NCBI GenBank assembly: GCA_016869595.1
Contig: VGDT01000021.1
Location: 1-51,185, forward strand
DNA from: Alphaproteobacteria bacterium
Lineage (GTDB): Bacteria; Pseudomonadota; Alphaproteobacteria; Rhizobiales; Beijerinckiaceae
DNA: 51,185 nucleotides
Direction: 5' to 3'
Shown here: piece after piece, positions 44,452-51,185 of the stretch
How positions within the stretch are numbered: position 1 is the first letter of the stretch
Layout of the letters: each line of letters begins with the position of its first letter
Notes under the pieces: model-generated
The model's input: only the letters and a program-made list of their open reading frames with translations
Databases searched by the model: none
Told to the model about the DNA's origin: nothing
Translations under genes and position numbers: made by a program

Positions 44452-46989
44452 ATGTCGCTTGGACGAAACAACAAGAAGCTGGCGTCTGCCTCGCTCAGCG
44501 TCCTCGTCGGCGCCGTTCTAGGCGTTCCTGACGTAACGCTCGCTGGGGAAAAGGAACCGAGCATAGTTTCCGCGAAGGCGGACAAGTCCAATGCCGCAAA
44601 AACGGATGCGCCGCAAAAAGGGTCGGTGAAGACGAAGACTGATCCGAAGACCGCAGCGGGTCCCGCGGCGGCGGCGGTCGTCGTCGAGAAGAAGAGCTAT
44701 TACGTTCCAACGCGCGGCTATCGTCTGGAGCCGCAGCCCGACATTCCGCCCTATGTGCGCAATCTCGGCAAGACCTACAAGGAATTCGAAGGCATCGACT
44801 GGCTGAACGTCGGCCTCGATTCGCGCGTGCGCTTCGAATATCGCAAGGACGATTACCGGCCGTGGACCGACATGACGGTCAATCCGCCGGCCTCGCAGCG
44901 AAAATATTTTCCGAACTCGCTGTGGCTGTCGCGCACGCGCGCCTATCTAGGCGTCCAAAATATCCTCGATCCCTTCCGCTTTGTCGTCGAGCTCCAGGAC
45001 TCGCGCGCCTACAACAGCATCTATCAGTATCAGGGACAGGAGATTAATCAGACCGAATTGATCTCGGCCTATGGCGAACTCTTTTTCAAGGACGCTTTCG
45101 GCAAGGACGATCTCGGCAATGATCGGCCTTTGACGCTTCGCGCGGGGCGCTTCCATCTCGAACTGCTCGACCGTCGTCTGATCGCCGAGAATGAGTTCCG
45201 CAACACGACCAACACGTTTGACGGCTTCCGCGTAAAGATCGGCAAGAAGGACAACGACTGGGATATCGACAGTTTCGTGATGCGGCCGGTCATACGCTAT
45301 CCGGATTGGTTCGACCGGCCTGACTGGCAGAACTGGATTTACGGATCCGTGTTCAGCATTCGCCGCTGGTCGGAATATGCGACGATCCAGCCCTATTTCC
45401 TTGGCCGCAAACAATACGCCGATCCGCTCAACGTCTCGAATGCGCTGAAGGTCCATCGTGACACTTATGCGCCCGGCCTTCGCGTCTATGGCGTGATCAA
45501 AGACTTTGACTACGACTTCGATATCAACAAACAATTTGGCGAAACGGGCGAATTCCGCCAACTCGGAAATGTCCAAAACGCGGTGCAGACGACGGTGCAA
45601 CACGACGCCATCGCCTATGCGTTCGAGGCCGGCTACACATTTTCAGACCATCCATGGAAGCCGCGCATCAGCGCCAATTACGCCTATGGCTCGGGCAATA
45701 AGAGTCCCTTCGACAGCGTCAATCAGACCTTCGATATTTTCTACGGCTTCAATCAGCCGTTCTCGCGCAACGACTACTTTGCCTGGAACAATATTAAAGC
45801 CCCGAAGGCGCGTCTGGAGTTTTCGCCCTTCAAGAATCTCCAGATCGACACCGCGTTCAGCGCCTTCTGGCTGGCGAGCGCCGCGGCCGCTTGGGACCGC
45901 GCCAATTTGGTGGCGCCGCTCGGCAATAGGGGCACGTTTCTGGGCACGGAATATGATCTGCGCATCCGCTATAAACTGAACCAATTCATCAATATGACCG
46001 CGAGCTATGCGCGGTTCTGGCCGGGCTCGTTCACGTCAAGCTTTGCGCCACCGGTCAACCTGCAGCCCTTCTTCCCACAGTCTTTCCCTGGACAGACCAC
46101 GACGACGAATGGGCTCACCGCGCGGCCGACCGATTTCTTCTATCTTGAGGTCACCGCCAACGCCTTTGGCGACGGCAATCCGATCACCAAGCCGCCGGGC
46201 GCGGATTTCCTCGCTCTCTTTTCGCTTGAGGGGCCTCCGCCGCCTCCGCCGCCGCCGAGTTGGTGCGATGTTTATGTCGGCCTCAATGCCGGCGGCGCCA
46301 GGTCGAATCCCCGGTCGATTGTGCAGCCATGGCCCTTTGGCGGCGCTATCGCCAGTCCAACAGTCGCCATCGGCGCGACGCCAATCGACCAGACAAACCA
46401 TCTCGCCGGTTTCCTCGGCGGTTTTCAGCTTGGCGCCAATTGGAAATTCGCCGACAGCATCCTCGTCGGCGGCGAGGCGGATCTCCATGGCGTCTCGGGC
46501 AATACCGACACCAGATGGCAAGCGACGTTGAGCGCCGCCGGCGGCAATAGTTTCGCGACCTATGCGCAGCGCACGGCGACGCTCAACTATCTCGGCGCCA
46601 TCCGAGGCCGATTGGGCTATCTCGTCACCCCGACGCTCGCCGTCTACGGTACGGGCGGCATGGCCTATGGCGGCGTCATCTCCAACGGCGCGATCTTCAC
46701 CCGCCGCATCGGCGGGACCAACCAGACGCTGGTCAATCCGGTCTATCAGGACAGCTTGATCGGCTGGACGGCGGGCGGCGGCGCCGAATGGATGTTTACG
46801 CCTGAGTGGAGCGTCAAGGTCGATTATCTTCGCTACGATCTCGGCGCTGCCCAGGGGTTCAATTACGCGGCGCAGTCGGCGGGTTTCTATGACTATGGCG
46901 CGACAAGCTCGACGCGCTTCAATGGCAACCTCGTCCACGCCGGCGTCAACCGCCATTTCGATCTCGTTAGCGTGCTCCAAGCAAAATAG
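44452..46989 (+). CDS. Outer-membrane protein fusing an AlgE-like barrel and an Omp25/31-like barrel
   Basis: 845 residues. A signal peptide (to about residue 31) is followed by a Lys/Ala-rich linker (35-80). Residues 85-590 match the alginate-export (AlgE-like) porin type: LNVGLDSRVRFEYRKDDYRPW, SLWLSRTRAYLGVQNILDPF, LRAGRFHLELLDRRLIAENEFRN and further alternating aromatic strands. A run of eight prolines (595-602) then leads to a second complete barrel pattern: WCDVYVGLNAGGAR, GGFQLGANWKF, LNYLGAIRGRLGYLVTPTLAVYGTGGMAYGG, WTAGGGAEWMFTPEWSVKVDYLRYDLG, ending VHAGVNRHFDLV. Start ATG 44452 has GGAG eight bases upstream; ATG 44446 and GTG 44434 are too close to it. It lies inside the mod locus, which suggests oxyanion passage across the outer membrane. 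Confidence 0.8.
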   Translation: MSLGRNNKKLASASLSVLVGAVLGVPDVTLAGEKEPSIVSAKADKSNAAKTDAPQKGSVKTKTDPKTAAGPAAAAVVVEKKSYYVPTRGYRLEPQPDIPPYVRNLGKTYKEFEGIDWLNVGLDSRVRFEYRKDDYRPWTDMTVNPPASQRKYFPNSLWLSRTRAYLGVQNILDPFRFVVELQDSRAYNSIYQYQGQEINQTELISAYGELFFKDAFGKDDLGNDRPLTLRAGRFHLELLDRRLIAENEFRNTTNTFDGFRVKIGKKDNDWDIDSFVMRPVIRYPDWFDRPDWQNWIYGSVFSIRRWSEYATIQPYFLGRKQYADPLNVSNALKVHRDTYAPGLRVYGVIKDFDYDFDINKQFGETGEFRQLGNVQNAVQTTVQHDAIAYAFEAGYTFSDHPWKPRISANYAYGSGNKSPFDSVNQTFDIFYGFNQPFSRNDYFAWNNIKAPKARLEFSPFKNLQIDTAFSAFWLASAAAAWDRANLVAPLGNRGTFLGTEYDLRIRYKLNQFINMTASYARFWPGSFTSSFAPPVNLQPFFPQSFPGQTTTTNGLTARPTDFFYLEVTANAFGDGNPITKPPGADFLALFSLEGPPPPPPPPSWCDVYVGLNAGGARSNPRSIVQPWPFGGAIASPTVAIGATPIDQTNHLAGFLGGFQLGANWKFADSILVGGEADLHGVSGNTDTRWQATLSAAGGNSFATYAQRTATLNYLGAIRGRLGYLVTPTLAVYGTGGMAYGGVISNGAIFTRRIGGTNQTLVNPVYQDSLIGWTAGGGAEWMFTPEWSVKVDYLRYDLGAAQGFNYAAQSAGFYDYGATSSTRFNGNLVHAGVNRHFDLVSVLQAK

Positions 46990-47272
46990 GAGGCCAGGAA
47001 AGCGACTTCTTATGCGATGGCGGTTGCGGTTGTCGCCCCGGAATCGCCCGGAACGCCAGCGGATTCGCCGGCGCTAGCCAAAGCCTTTCTGTTCCGCCAA
47101 TATATAGCGCCAACAAACCATCGCCGCTCGGTTGCACTGTTGCTTTCTCGCGCATCCGTCGTTCGAGCGCGAGCGAAGGCGCGATGCATCGGGGCGCGCT
47201 CGTCTCAACCTAATTAACGGCGGGATCGCTCTTCAAAACCTACTATATCCGAGGTCGCCAAAGGACGCAGCA
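46990..47272. other. Spacer between the outer-membrane gene and modB
   Basis: The 283 bases hold no supported gene. A CGCCAATATATAGCGCC patch (47096-47112), reading GGCGCTATATATTGGCG on the other strand, recalls a molybdate-type operator half-site and could be a second control point. An AAAGGA just before 47273 sets the modB start. Confidence 0.45.
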
Positions 47273-47989
47273 TTGCCCGACTTCCCCGCCGCACTTTTCG
47301 AATTGTCGCCCGCTGAATGGACAGCGATACGGCTCTCTCTGCGGATCGCAACAGTGGCGACTCTCGCGAGCCTGCCCTTTGGCATTCTCACGGCTTATGC
47401 GCTTGCGCGTTGCCAGTTTCCTGGCAAGACCCTTGTCAACGGCATGGTCCACCTGCCCTTGGTTCTGCCGCCAGTGGTCACGGGCTTTGTGCTGCTCATG
47501 TTGCTCGGACGCAAAGGCGTTTTTGGTCCCTTTCTCGCAGAGATTGGCGTCGTTTTCTCCTTTCGCTGGACTGGCGCGGCGGTCGCTTGCGCCGTCATGG
47601 CGTTTCCTCTGATGGTCCGGGCAATGCGGCTGTCTTTCGAAGCGATTGATCGACGCTTGGAGCTCGCGTCGGAGACGCTGGGCGCCAACCGAATTTGGAC
47701 GTTCTTCCTGATCAACCTCCCGCTCGCAGTTCCAGGAATTATCGTTGGAGCCATTCTCGCTTTTGCAAAGGCCCTGGGAGAGTTCGGGGCGACGATCACC
47801 TTCGTCTCCAACATTCCCGGCGAGACTCAGACGATTTCAGCTGCGATATACAGCTACACGCAGGTTCCGGGCGGTGACGCGGCCGCAATGCGTTTGACGA
47901 TCGTCGCGGTCTTCATCGCCTTTTCCGCTCTTGTGGCTTCCGAAATCATTCAGTGGCGAGCTGCGAAACGTCTCGGGAACGTCGAATGA
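47273..47989 (+). CDS. modB: Molybdate ABC transporter permease ModB
   Basis: The inner-membrane channel subunit. Starting at TTG 47273 after AAAGGA gives MPDFPAALFELSPAEWTAIRLSL and 238 residues, the usual size; a longer frame to 47132 would add 47 residues without homology. Five to six membrane helices and the EAA loop ASETLGANRIWTFFLINLPLAVPGI are visible, which contacts ModC. Its stop overlaps the modC start (ATGA). Confidence 0.93.
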   Translation: MPDFPAALFELSPAEWTAIRLSLRIATVATLASLPFGILTAYALARCQFPGKTLVNGMVHLPLVLPPVVTGFVLLMLLGRKGVFGPFLAEIGVVFSFRWTGAAVACAVMAFPLMVRAMRLSFEAIDRRLELASETLGANRIWTFFLINLPLAVPGIIVGAILAFAKALGEFGATITFVSNIPGETQTISAAIYSYTQVPGGDAAAMRLTIVAVFIAFSALVASEIIQWRAAKRLGNVE

Positions 47990-49089
47990 TCGAGGTCGAC
48001 GTCAGGTTGCAGGTCGGAGCGTTTTCTCTGGATGTCGCTTTTGCAAATGGCGCGGGCGTAACGGCGCTGTTCGGCCAATCCGGATCCGGCAAATCGCTGA
48101 CGCTCAGCATCATCGCGGGATTGATAAAGCCCGACGCGGGTTACGTCAGGCTGGACGGCGATACGCTTGTTGACGTCGCGACGGGCGTTTTCGTGCCCGT
48201 GTCGCGCCGGCGCATCGGCCTCGTATTCCAAGATTCCAACCTGTTCCCGCACCTTAGCGTAAAGCAAAATCTACTGTACGGACGATGGTTTGCCCCAGAG
48301 GGCGAACGCCGGATCGATTTCGACGCCGTTGTTGAAACTCTGGGAATTGCAAACCTCGTCTCGCGCTCGCCAACGCGTCTCTCGGGCGGCGAGAGACAAC
48401 GCGTCGCGATCGGCCGCGCTTTGCTGTCCTGCCCGAGGCTGCTGCTACTGGATGAGCCGCTCGCGGCGCTGGACATGCAGCGAAAGCTCGAGATCCTGCC
48501 ATTGATCGAGCGCGTCAGGGACGAGTTCGACGTTCCCATCATTTACGTGTCCCACGCTGTCGAAGAAGTGCTTCGTCTCGCCTCCCGCGTCGTTATCATC
48601 GACGCTGGCCGGGTGACGTCGGTCGGCGAGCCCGCCGAGGCGTTCAATCGTATCGCTGGGGCGCCGGCGGCAAACCGCTTTGACCGCTCTTCCATTCTGG
48701 CGGCCACGGTAGAACAAACATCTGTTGCGCATGGATTGACGAAGCTAAATCACCCTGCCGGCACGATCTGGGTCGCGGGTTCGGCGGGAAATTGCGGAAG
48801 CCTTGCGCGTGTCATCGTTAAAGCGACGGACGTCATATTGTCGCGTGTTTTGCCTCAAGAGATCAGCACGCGTAGCATTCTTTCGGGTAAGGTCGCCAAT
48901 ATACAATTCGACGGCGCAATCGCGACGATCGAGATTGAGCTTAAGGACGACGGACGGCTTCTGGCCACCATTACGCGGGGCGCTCTGGAGGATCTCGCGC
49001 TCAAACCCGGTTCTTACGTCTATGCACTGTTCAAGACGGCTGCTCTCGACGAGCGATCTATCGGCATGGCTAGCGCTCAAGTCGAGTGA
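47986..49089 (+). CDS. modC: Molybdate ABC transporter ATPase ModC
   Basis: Energises molybdate import. Walker A GQSGSGKS is at about residue 32, signature LSGGERQR and Walker B LLLLDEPLAALD follow, then the SHAVEEV switch. The C-terminal 110 residues form a TOBE/Mop domain (SLARVIVKATDVILSRVLPQEISTRS) that usually binds molybdate and regulates the pump. 367 residues. Start ATG 47986 overlaps modB. Its stop is followed within six bases by the remnant of an MgtA gene. Confidence 0.95.
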   Translation: MIEVDVRLQVGAFSLDVAFANGAGVTALFGQSGSGKSLTLSIIAGLIKPDAGYVRLDGDTLVDVATGVFVPVSRRRIGLVFQDSNLFPHLSVKQNLLYGRWFAPEGERRIDFDAVVETLGIANLVSRSPTRLSGGERQRVAIGRALLSCPRLLLLDEPLAALDMQRKLEILPLIERVRDEFDVPIIYVSHAVEEVLRLASRVVIIDAGRVTSVGEPAEAFNRIAGAPAANRFDRSSILAATVEQTSVAHGLTKLNHPAGTIWVAGSAGNCGSLARVIVKATDVILSRVLPQEISTRSILSGKVANIQFDGAIATIEIELKDDGRLLATITRGALEDLALKPGSYVYALFKTAALDERSIGMASAQVE

Positions 49090-49094
49090 ATTGA

Positions 49095-49301
49095 TCTACA
49101 CCCGCTAATCTGCCGTTCACCCCGCTCGCGTCCTATTTCGGCTTCGTGCCGCCGCCGGGTCGATTTTATATGATACTTGCGGCGATGGTGGTCGCCTATC
49201 TTGTGATCGTCCAATTCGCCAAGAAGGCTTTTTACCGATGGTTCAAAAGATCGCGCACGCCGATGCGCGCCGACTTCGCCCCTGGCGCGCGCGCTGGGTA
49301 G
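49095..49301 (+). pseudogene. Remnant of an MgtA-type Mg2+ P-type ATPase (C-terminal tail only)
   Basis: A reading frame from 49095 to TAG 49299-49301 encodes NLPFTPLASYFGFVPPPGRF and then a hydrophobic helix and AKKAFYRWFKRS. This matches the last transmembrane helix and tail of MgtA, whose E. coli end reads ALPFSPLASYL ... LVKGFYSRR as I remember it. The frame has no start codon of its own with a ribosome-binding site at the left end, and the rest of the roughly 900-residue pump is missing; modC lies in its place. It is thus a truncated relic left by deletion or insertion. Confidence 0.75.
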
Positions 49302-49398
49302 AGCGCTCCAGACCCGGGCCAATGCGCGAAATCAATTCTCTAGTGCATCTCCGCCCTTACGCGTCCTGGGCAACAATCCTTGTCCATAAGTCCGGTCT

Positions 49399-50133
49399 CT
49401 ATGAGACCGCAGCGTCGAAAATAGCGCTCGCTTCGCTCAGATCGAATTCAGGAATGCGAGCGGACGCCAAGGGATCCTGTCCTGATAGCCATTGTTCAAG
49501 CGCATTCGGCGCTGAGAGCGCACAATTGAGAGCTCCGTTGAGCTCGTAGAGTCCCCAGGCCAGCCCGGCGCGACGAAGCGCCGCCATCAATGCGTTCTGG
49601 ACGAGGCTGCGGACAACGAGATGCGCTGCAGAGACGGGTGTTTCGACGGCCTCGCCTCGCGCAGCGGAAACGCATAGATCCTTGTCGAAGGCGGCGTGAC
49701 CACGGCAAGCGAGCGGACGAACTTTATAGGCGAGGCATAATCCGGCTTCGATCAGCGGACAGGCATGTTGGACCGATATTCGCTGTTCTTCCGACAACCG
49801 GCCAACCGCTCGATCGGCGTCGGCCACGCGTTTTTCGAGCATTACCCCACGCTCGGCGAAGGCGGCGGCATTGACCGAAACAAAGCGCGCGAGAAGAAAT
49901 ATTTCTGGCGCCGAAGCGACGACGCGCAGGCGACAGCAGGCTTCGCACTCTCCCTGGCAGGCGAGAGCAGGTTCGCCCTCCGCCTGTATTGCAACGTTTT
50001 TCGTGAATGCGTCGAAAGCTTGCGCGCAAAGCAGCGCGACAAGCTCCGGTCGCGTCCGGCCGGAACTTATCGTTTCGCCAAAGGCATGCGACGTGGCCTT
50101 GAAGAAGGCAGAGGGACCAAAATCTCCGCTCAT
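49399..50133 (-). CDS. YkgJ-family cysteine-cluster protein
   Basis: 244 residues. The central CQGECEACCRLRV pattern and later CPLIEAGLCLAYKVRPLACRGHAAFD give the Cys cluster of the YkgJ (zinc- or iron-chelating) family; a metal cluster is likely, but the function is unknown. ATG 50133 (MSGDFGPS) has GGGGGAG upstream and is preferred to the TTG just before it. The stop codon lies in a short hairpin CGGTCTC/GAGACCG (49393-49409). Confidence 0.8.
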   Translation of the reverse strand: MSGDFGPSAFFKATSHAFGETISSGRTRPELVALLCAQAFDAFTKNVAIQAEGEPALACQGECEACCRLRVVASAPEIFLLARFVSVNAAAFAERGVMLEKRVADADRAVGRLSEEQRISVQHACPLIEAGLCLAYKVRPLACRGHAAFDKDLCVSAARGEAVETPVSAAHLVVRSLVQNALMAALRRAGLAWGLYELNGALNCALSAPNALEQWLSGQDPLASARIPEFDLSEASAIFDAAVS

Positions 50134-50535
50134 CAATCTTCTCCCCCTTTAAGCAAGCCGTTTATCGCCCTTTGAAGACCGCCTTCCGGAAGCACAGGCA
50201 CGCTTACTTTGTTCGATACGCGGCCAGTCCGGGATGACCTGAATTTCCCCAGCGCCGCATTCCCGACAGACGAAATCGCCGCGTATTCGGCGGATCGATA
50301 AAGACGAAGTCCGCAGGCGCTCCGATCGCGGCGGGGGCACGACCTCAAAGTGCTGGCAGGCAAGGATTAAGCACCATATACGCGCTCTGGACGCGCTCGG
50401 CGTGAATATCGACGATCATCGGTGGTATATTTTGAAATTCTCACTTCTGCTTACCGCTCGCTTACCGCTCGCTTACCGTCGCTGCGGCAACTGCCTCTAC
50501 CGTTGCGCATCTTCTAACTGGAAGCTTGATTTTCT
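50134..50535. other. Intergenic spacer with a possible zinc-ribbon remnant
   Basis: No intact gene is seen in these 402 bases. On the minus strand at 50149-50340 a short frame contains GDFVCRECGAGEIQVIPDWP, which looks like half of a zinc ribbon, but it has no good start and could be a relic. A tandem 11-bp repeat lies at 50449-50480. Confidence 0.4.
50449..50480 (+). repeat. 11-bp tandem repeat, nearly three copies
   Basis: GCTTACCGCTC occurs at 50449-50459 and 50460-50470, followed by the partial copy GCTTACCGTC to 50480. Possible recombinase arm-type sites or simple slippage; the position 56 bases before the tRNA fragment is suggestive only. Confidence 0.6.
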
Positions 50536-50582
50536 TGGTGAGCGCGCCGGGGCTCGAACCCGGGACCCCCTGATTAAAAGTC
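50536..50582 (-). tRNA. 3' part of a tRNA-Lys(UUU) gene, probable attachment site
   Basis: Read on the minus strand, the sequence begins GACTTTTAATC (anticodon loop CTTTTAA, anticodon TTT), continues through a variable loop and the T-arm CCGGGTTCGAGCCCCGG, and ends CGCGCTCACCA, with CCA encoded. The 5' half is absent: the bases before it do not pair in the anticodon stem, and no D-arm or acceptor partner GAGCGCG is found. A 47-base 3' tRNA piece next to a recombinase gene is typical for an att site left by integration into tRNA-Lys. Confidence 0.75.
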
Positions 50583-50729
50583 TCATTTCGAAGCTCTTCC
50601 ACAATATCCGCCTCTACGCCATAGCACGATAAGCAAATGATATTACGTATAATTTGCTTCGCCATCGTTTCCGGCTGCAAGCTGTGATTTTCTTTCTTGT
50701 GGTCACCATATGGTCACCAAGGATTGCCT

Positions 50730-51134
50730 ATGACCGAACGGACTGGGAAGCTGACCAAGCGGATGGTGGACGCCGCCGCGCCCGAGGCGGAACGTTACAT
50801 CGTCTGGGATAGCGTGTTAAAGGGCTTTGGTCTGCGGATCGAACCCTCCGGGACCAAGACGTTTCTAGTTCGCTACCGCGCCGCTGGCCGCAAGCGCTTT
50901 GTCGCCATCGGCCGTTTCGGCCAGTTGACGCCCGAGCAAGCGCGCGGCCTCGCCCAAGAGACGCTGGCCGACGTTCGGCGGGGGCGCGACCCGGCCGATG
51001 AGAGACGCCGCGAGCGGGCGGCGCTCTCGGTCGCCGATCTCGCCGCCCGTTTCCTCGACGAACATGTCAGCGCCAAGCGCAAGGGGGATGTCCCGCTCGC
51101 TGTTGAAAAGCGAGCAGCGGGCGTCGTTGGTTGA
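50730..51134 (+). pseudogene. Tyrosine recombinase (P4-type integrase), truncated
   Basis: MTERTGKLTKRMVDAAAPEA, YIVWDSVLKGFGLRIEPSG, KTFLVRYRAAGRKRFVAIG and FGQLTPEQARGLAQE are the arm-binding N-terminal domain of P4-like integrases. After SVADLAARFLDEHVSAKRKG the similarity stops and the frame ends at residue 134, where about 270 more residues with the catalytic Arg/His/Tyr are expected. The start ATG 50730 follows AAGGA. Probably inactive in its own right, unless the rest lies beyond a further insertion or a frameshift outside the window. It lies 148 bases from the tRNA-Lys fragment. Confidence 0.75.
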
Positions 51135-51185
51135 AAGACTATGCTGCCCTCGCGGCATCGGCAAGATTCGAGCTGGCTGAAGTGA

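Noticed and set aside
49393-49409. CGGTCTC/GAGACCG hairpin as terminator of the YkgJ-like gene
   Set aside because: The stem is only seven bases, overlaps the stop codon and has no T-tract on the minus strand.
49238-49549. 103-residue plus-strand frame between the MgtA remnant and the YkgJ-like gene
   Set aside because: It overlaps the well-supported YkgJ-like gene in antisense and shows no motif; its start lies inside the MgtA remnant in a different frame.
50449-50480. CRISPR array
   Set aside because: The units are 11 bases with no spacers; there are no cas genes and no other array in the window.
50536-50660. Complete tRNA-Lys gene
   Set aside because: Only the 3' half matches; bases on the 5' side give no anticodon-stem pairing, D-arm or acceptor strand.

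Overview
The window is a GC-rich alphaproteobacterial chromosome segment, most probably from the order Hyphomicrobiales. This rests on the S10-spc-alpha gene order with adk between secY and rpsM, short-LID adenylate kinase, the imuA-imuB-dnaE2 cassette with a GTTC-N7-GTTC LexA box, and palindromic repeats of a kind common in that order. A methylotroph relative (Methylocystis or Methylosinus group) is only a guess from general resemblance.

Layout. 1-15393: end of tuf, then the S10, spc and alpha ribosomal clusters. An intrinsic terminator follows rplO, a sigma-70-like promoter with a structured leader precedes rpsM, and palindromic repeats sit between rplR and rpsE and between rpoA and rplQ. 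15587-19239: HtrA-type protease, CutA, SppA, IHF beta and a LapA-type membrane protein. 19261-24822 (minus strand): the SOS mutasome imuA-imuB-dnaE2. 24823-25147: palindromic repeats. 25148-28089 (minus): an exported catalase-like haem protein overlapping a RoxA-like di-haem cytochrome c.

28562-34807 is a metal-transport island. It holds a Ca2+-type P-type ATPase with a cysteine-less HMA-like N-domain, a divergent S-adenosylmethionine synthetase paralogue overlapping it, a stand-alone membrane protein with the same HMA-like domain, a small Ala/Lys-rich partner, and an MgtE-type transporter. 34819-39086: GH42 beta-galactosidase, galactokinase and galactose-1-phosphate uridylyltransferase, which would feed galactosides into the Leloir pathway. 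39177-42185: two CoA-transferase subunits, a small secreted Cys-rich protein, an MltB-like transglycosylase and an IsdG-like monooxygenase.

42232-49089 is a molybdate locus: a divergent HTH plus PBP-like regulator, modA, a very unusual 845-residue outer-membrane protein that appears to fuse two beta-barrels, then modB and modC. Directly after modC lies the orphan C-terminal tail of an MgtA-type Mg2+ ATPase. The window ends with a YkgJ-like Cys-cluster protein, a 3' tRNA-Lys fragment and a truncated tyrosine recombinase, which looks like the edge of an integrated element.

The best candidates for something undescribed are the two-barrel outer-membrane protein inside the mod locus, the P-ATPase/MAT-like/HMA-like/PacL-like group, and the catalase-like/RoxA-like pair. 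Functions are read from motifs and remembered family features; no database search was run.
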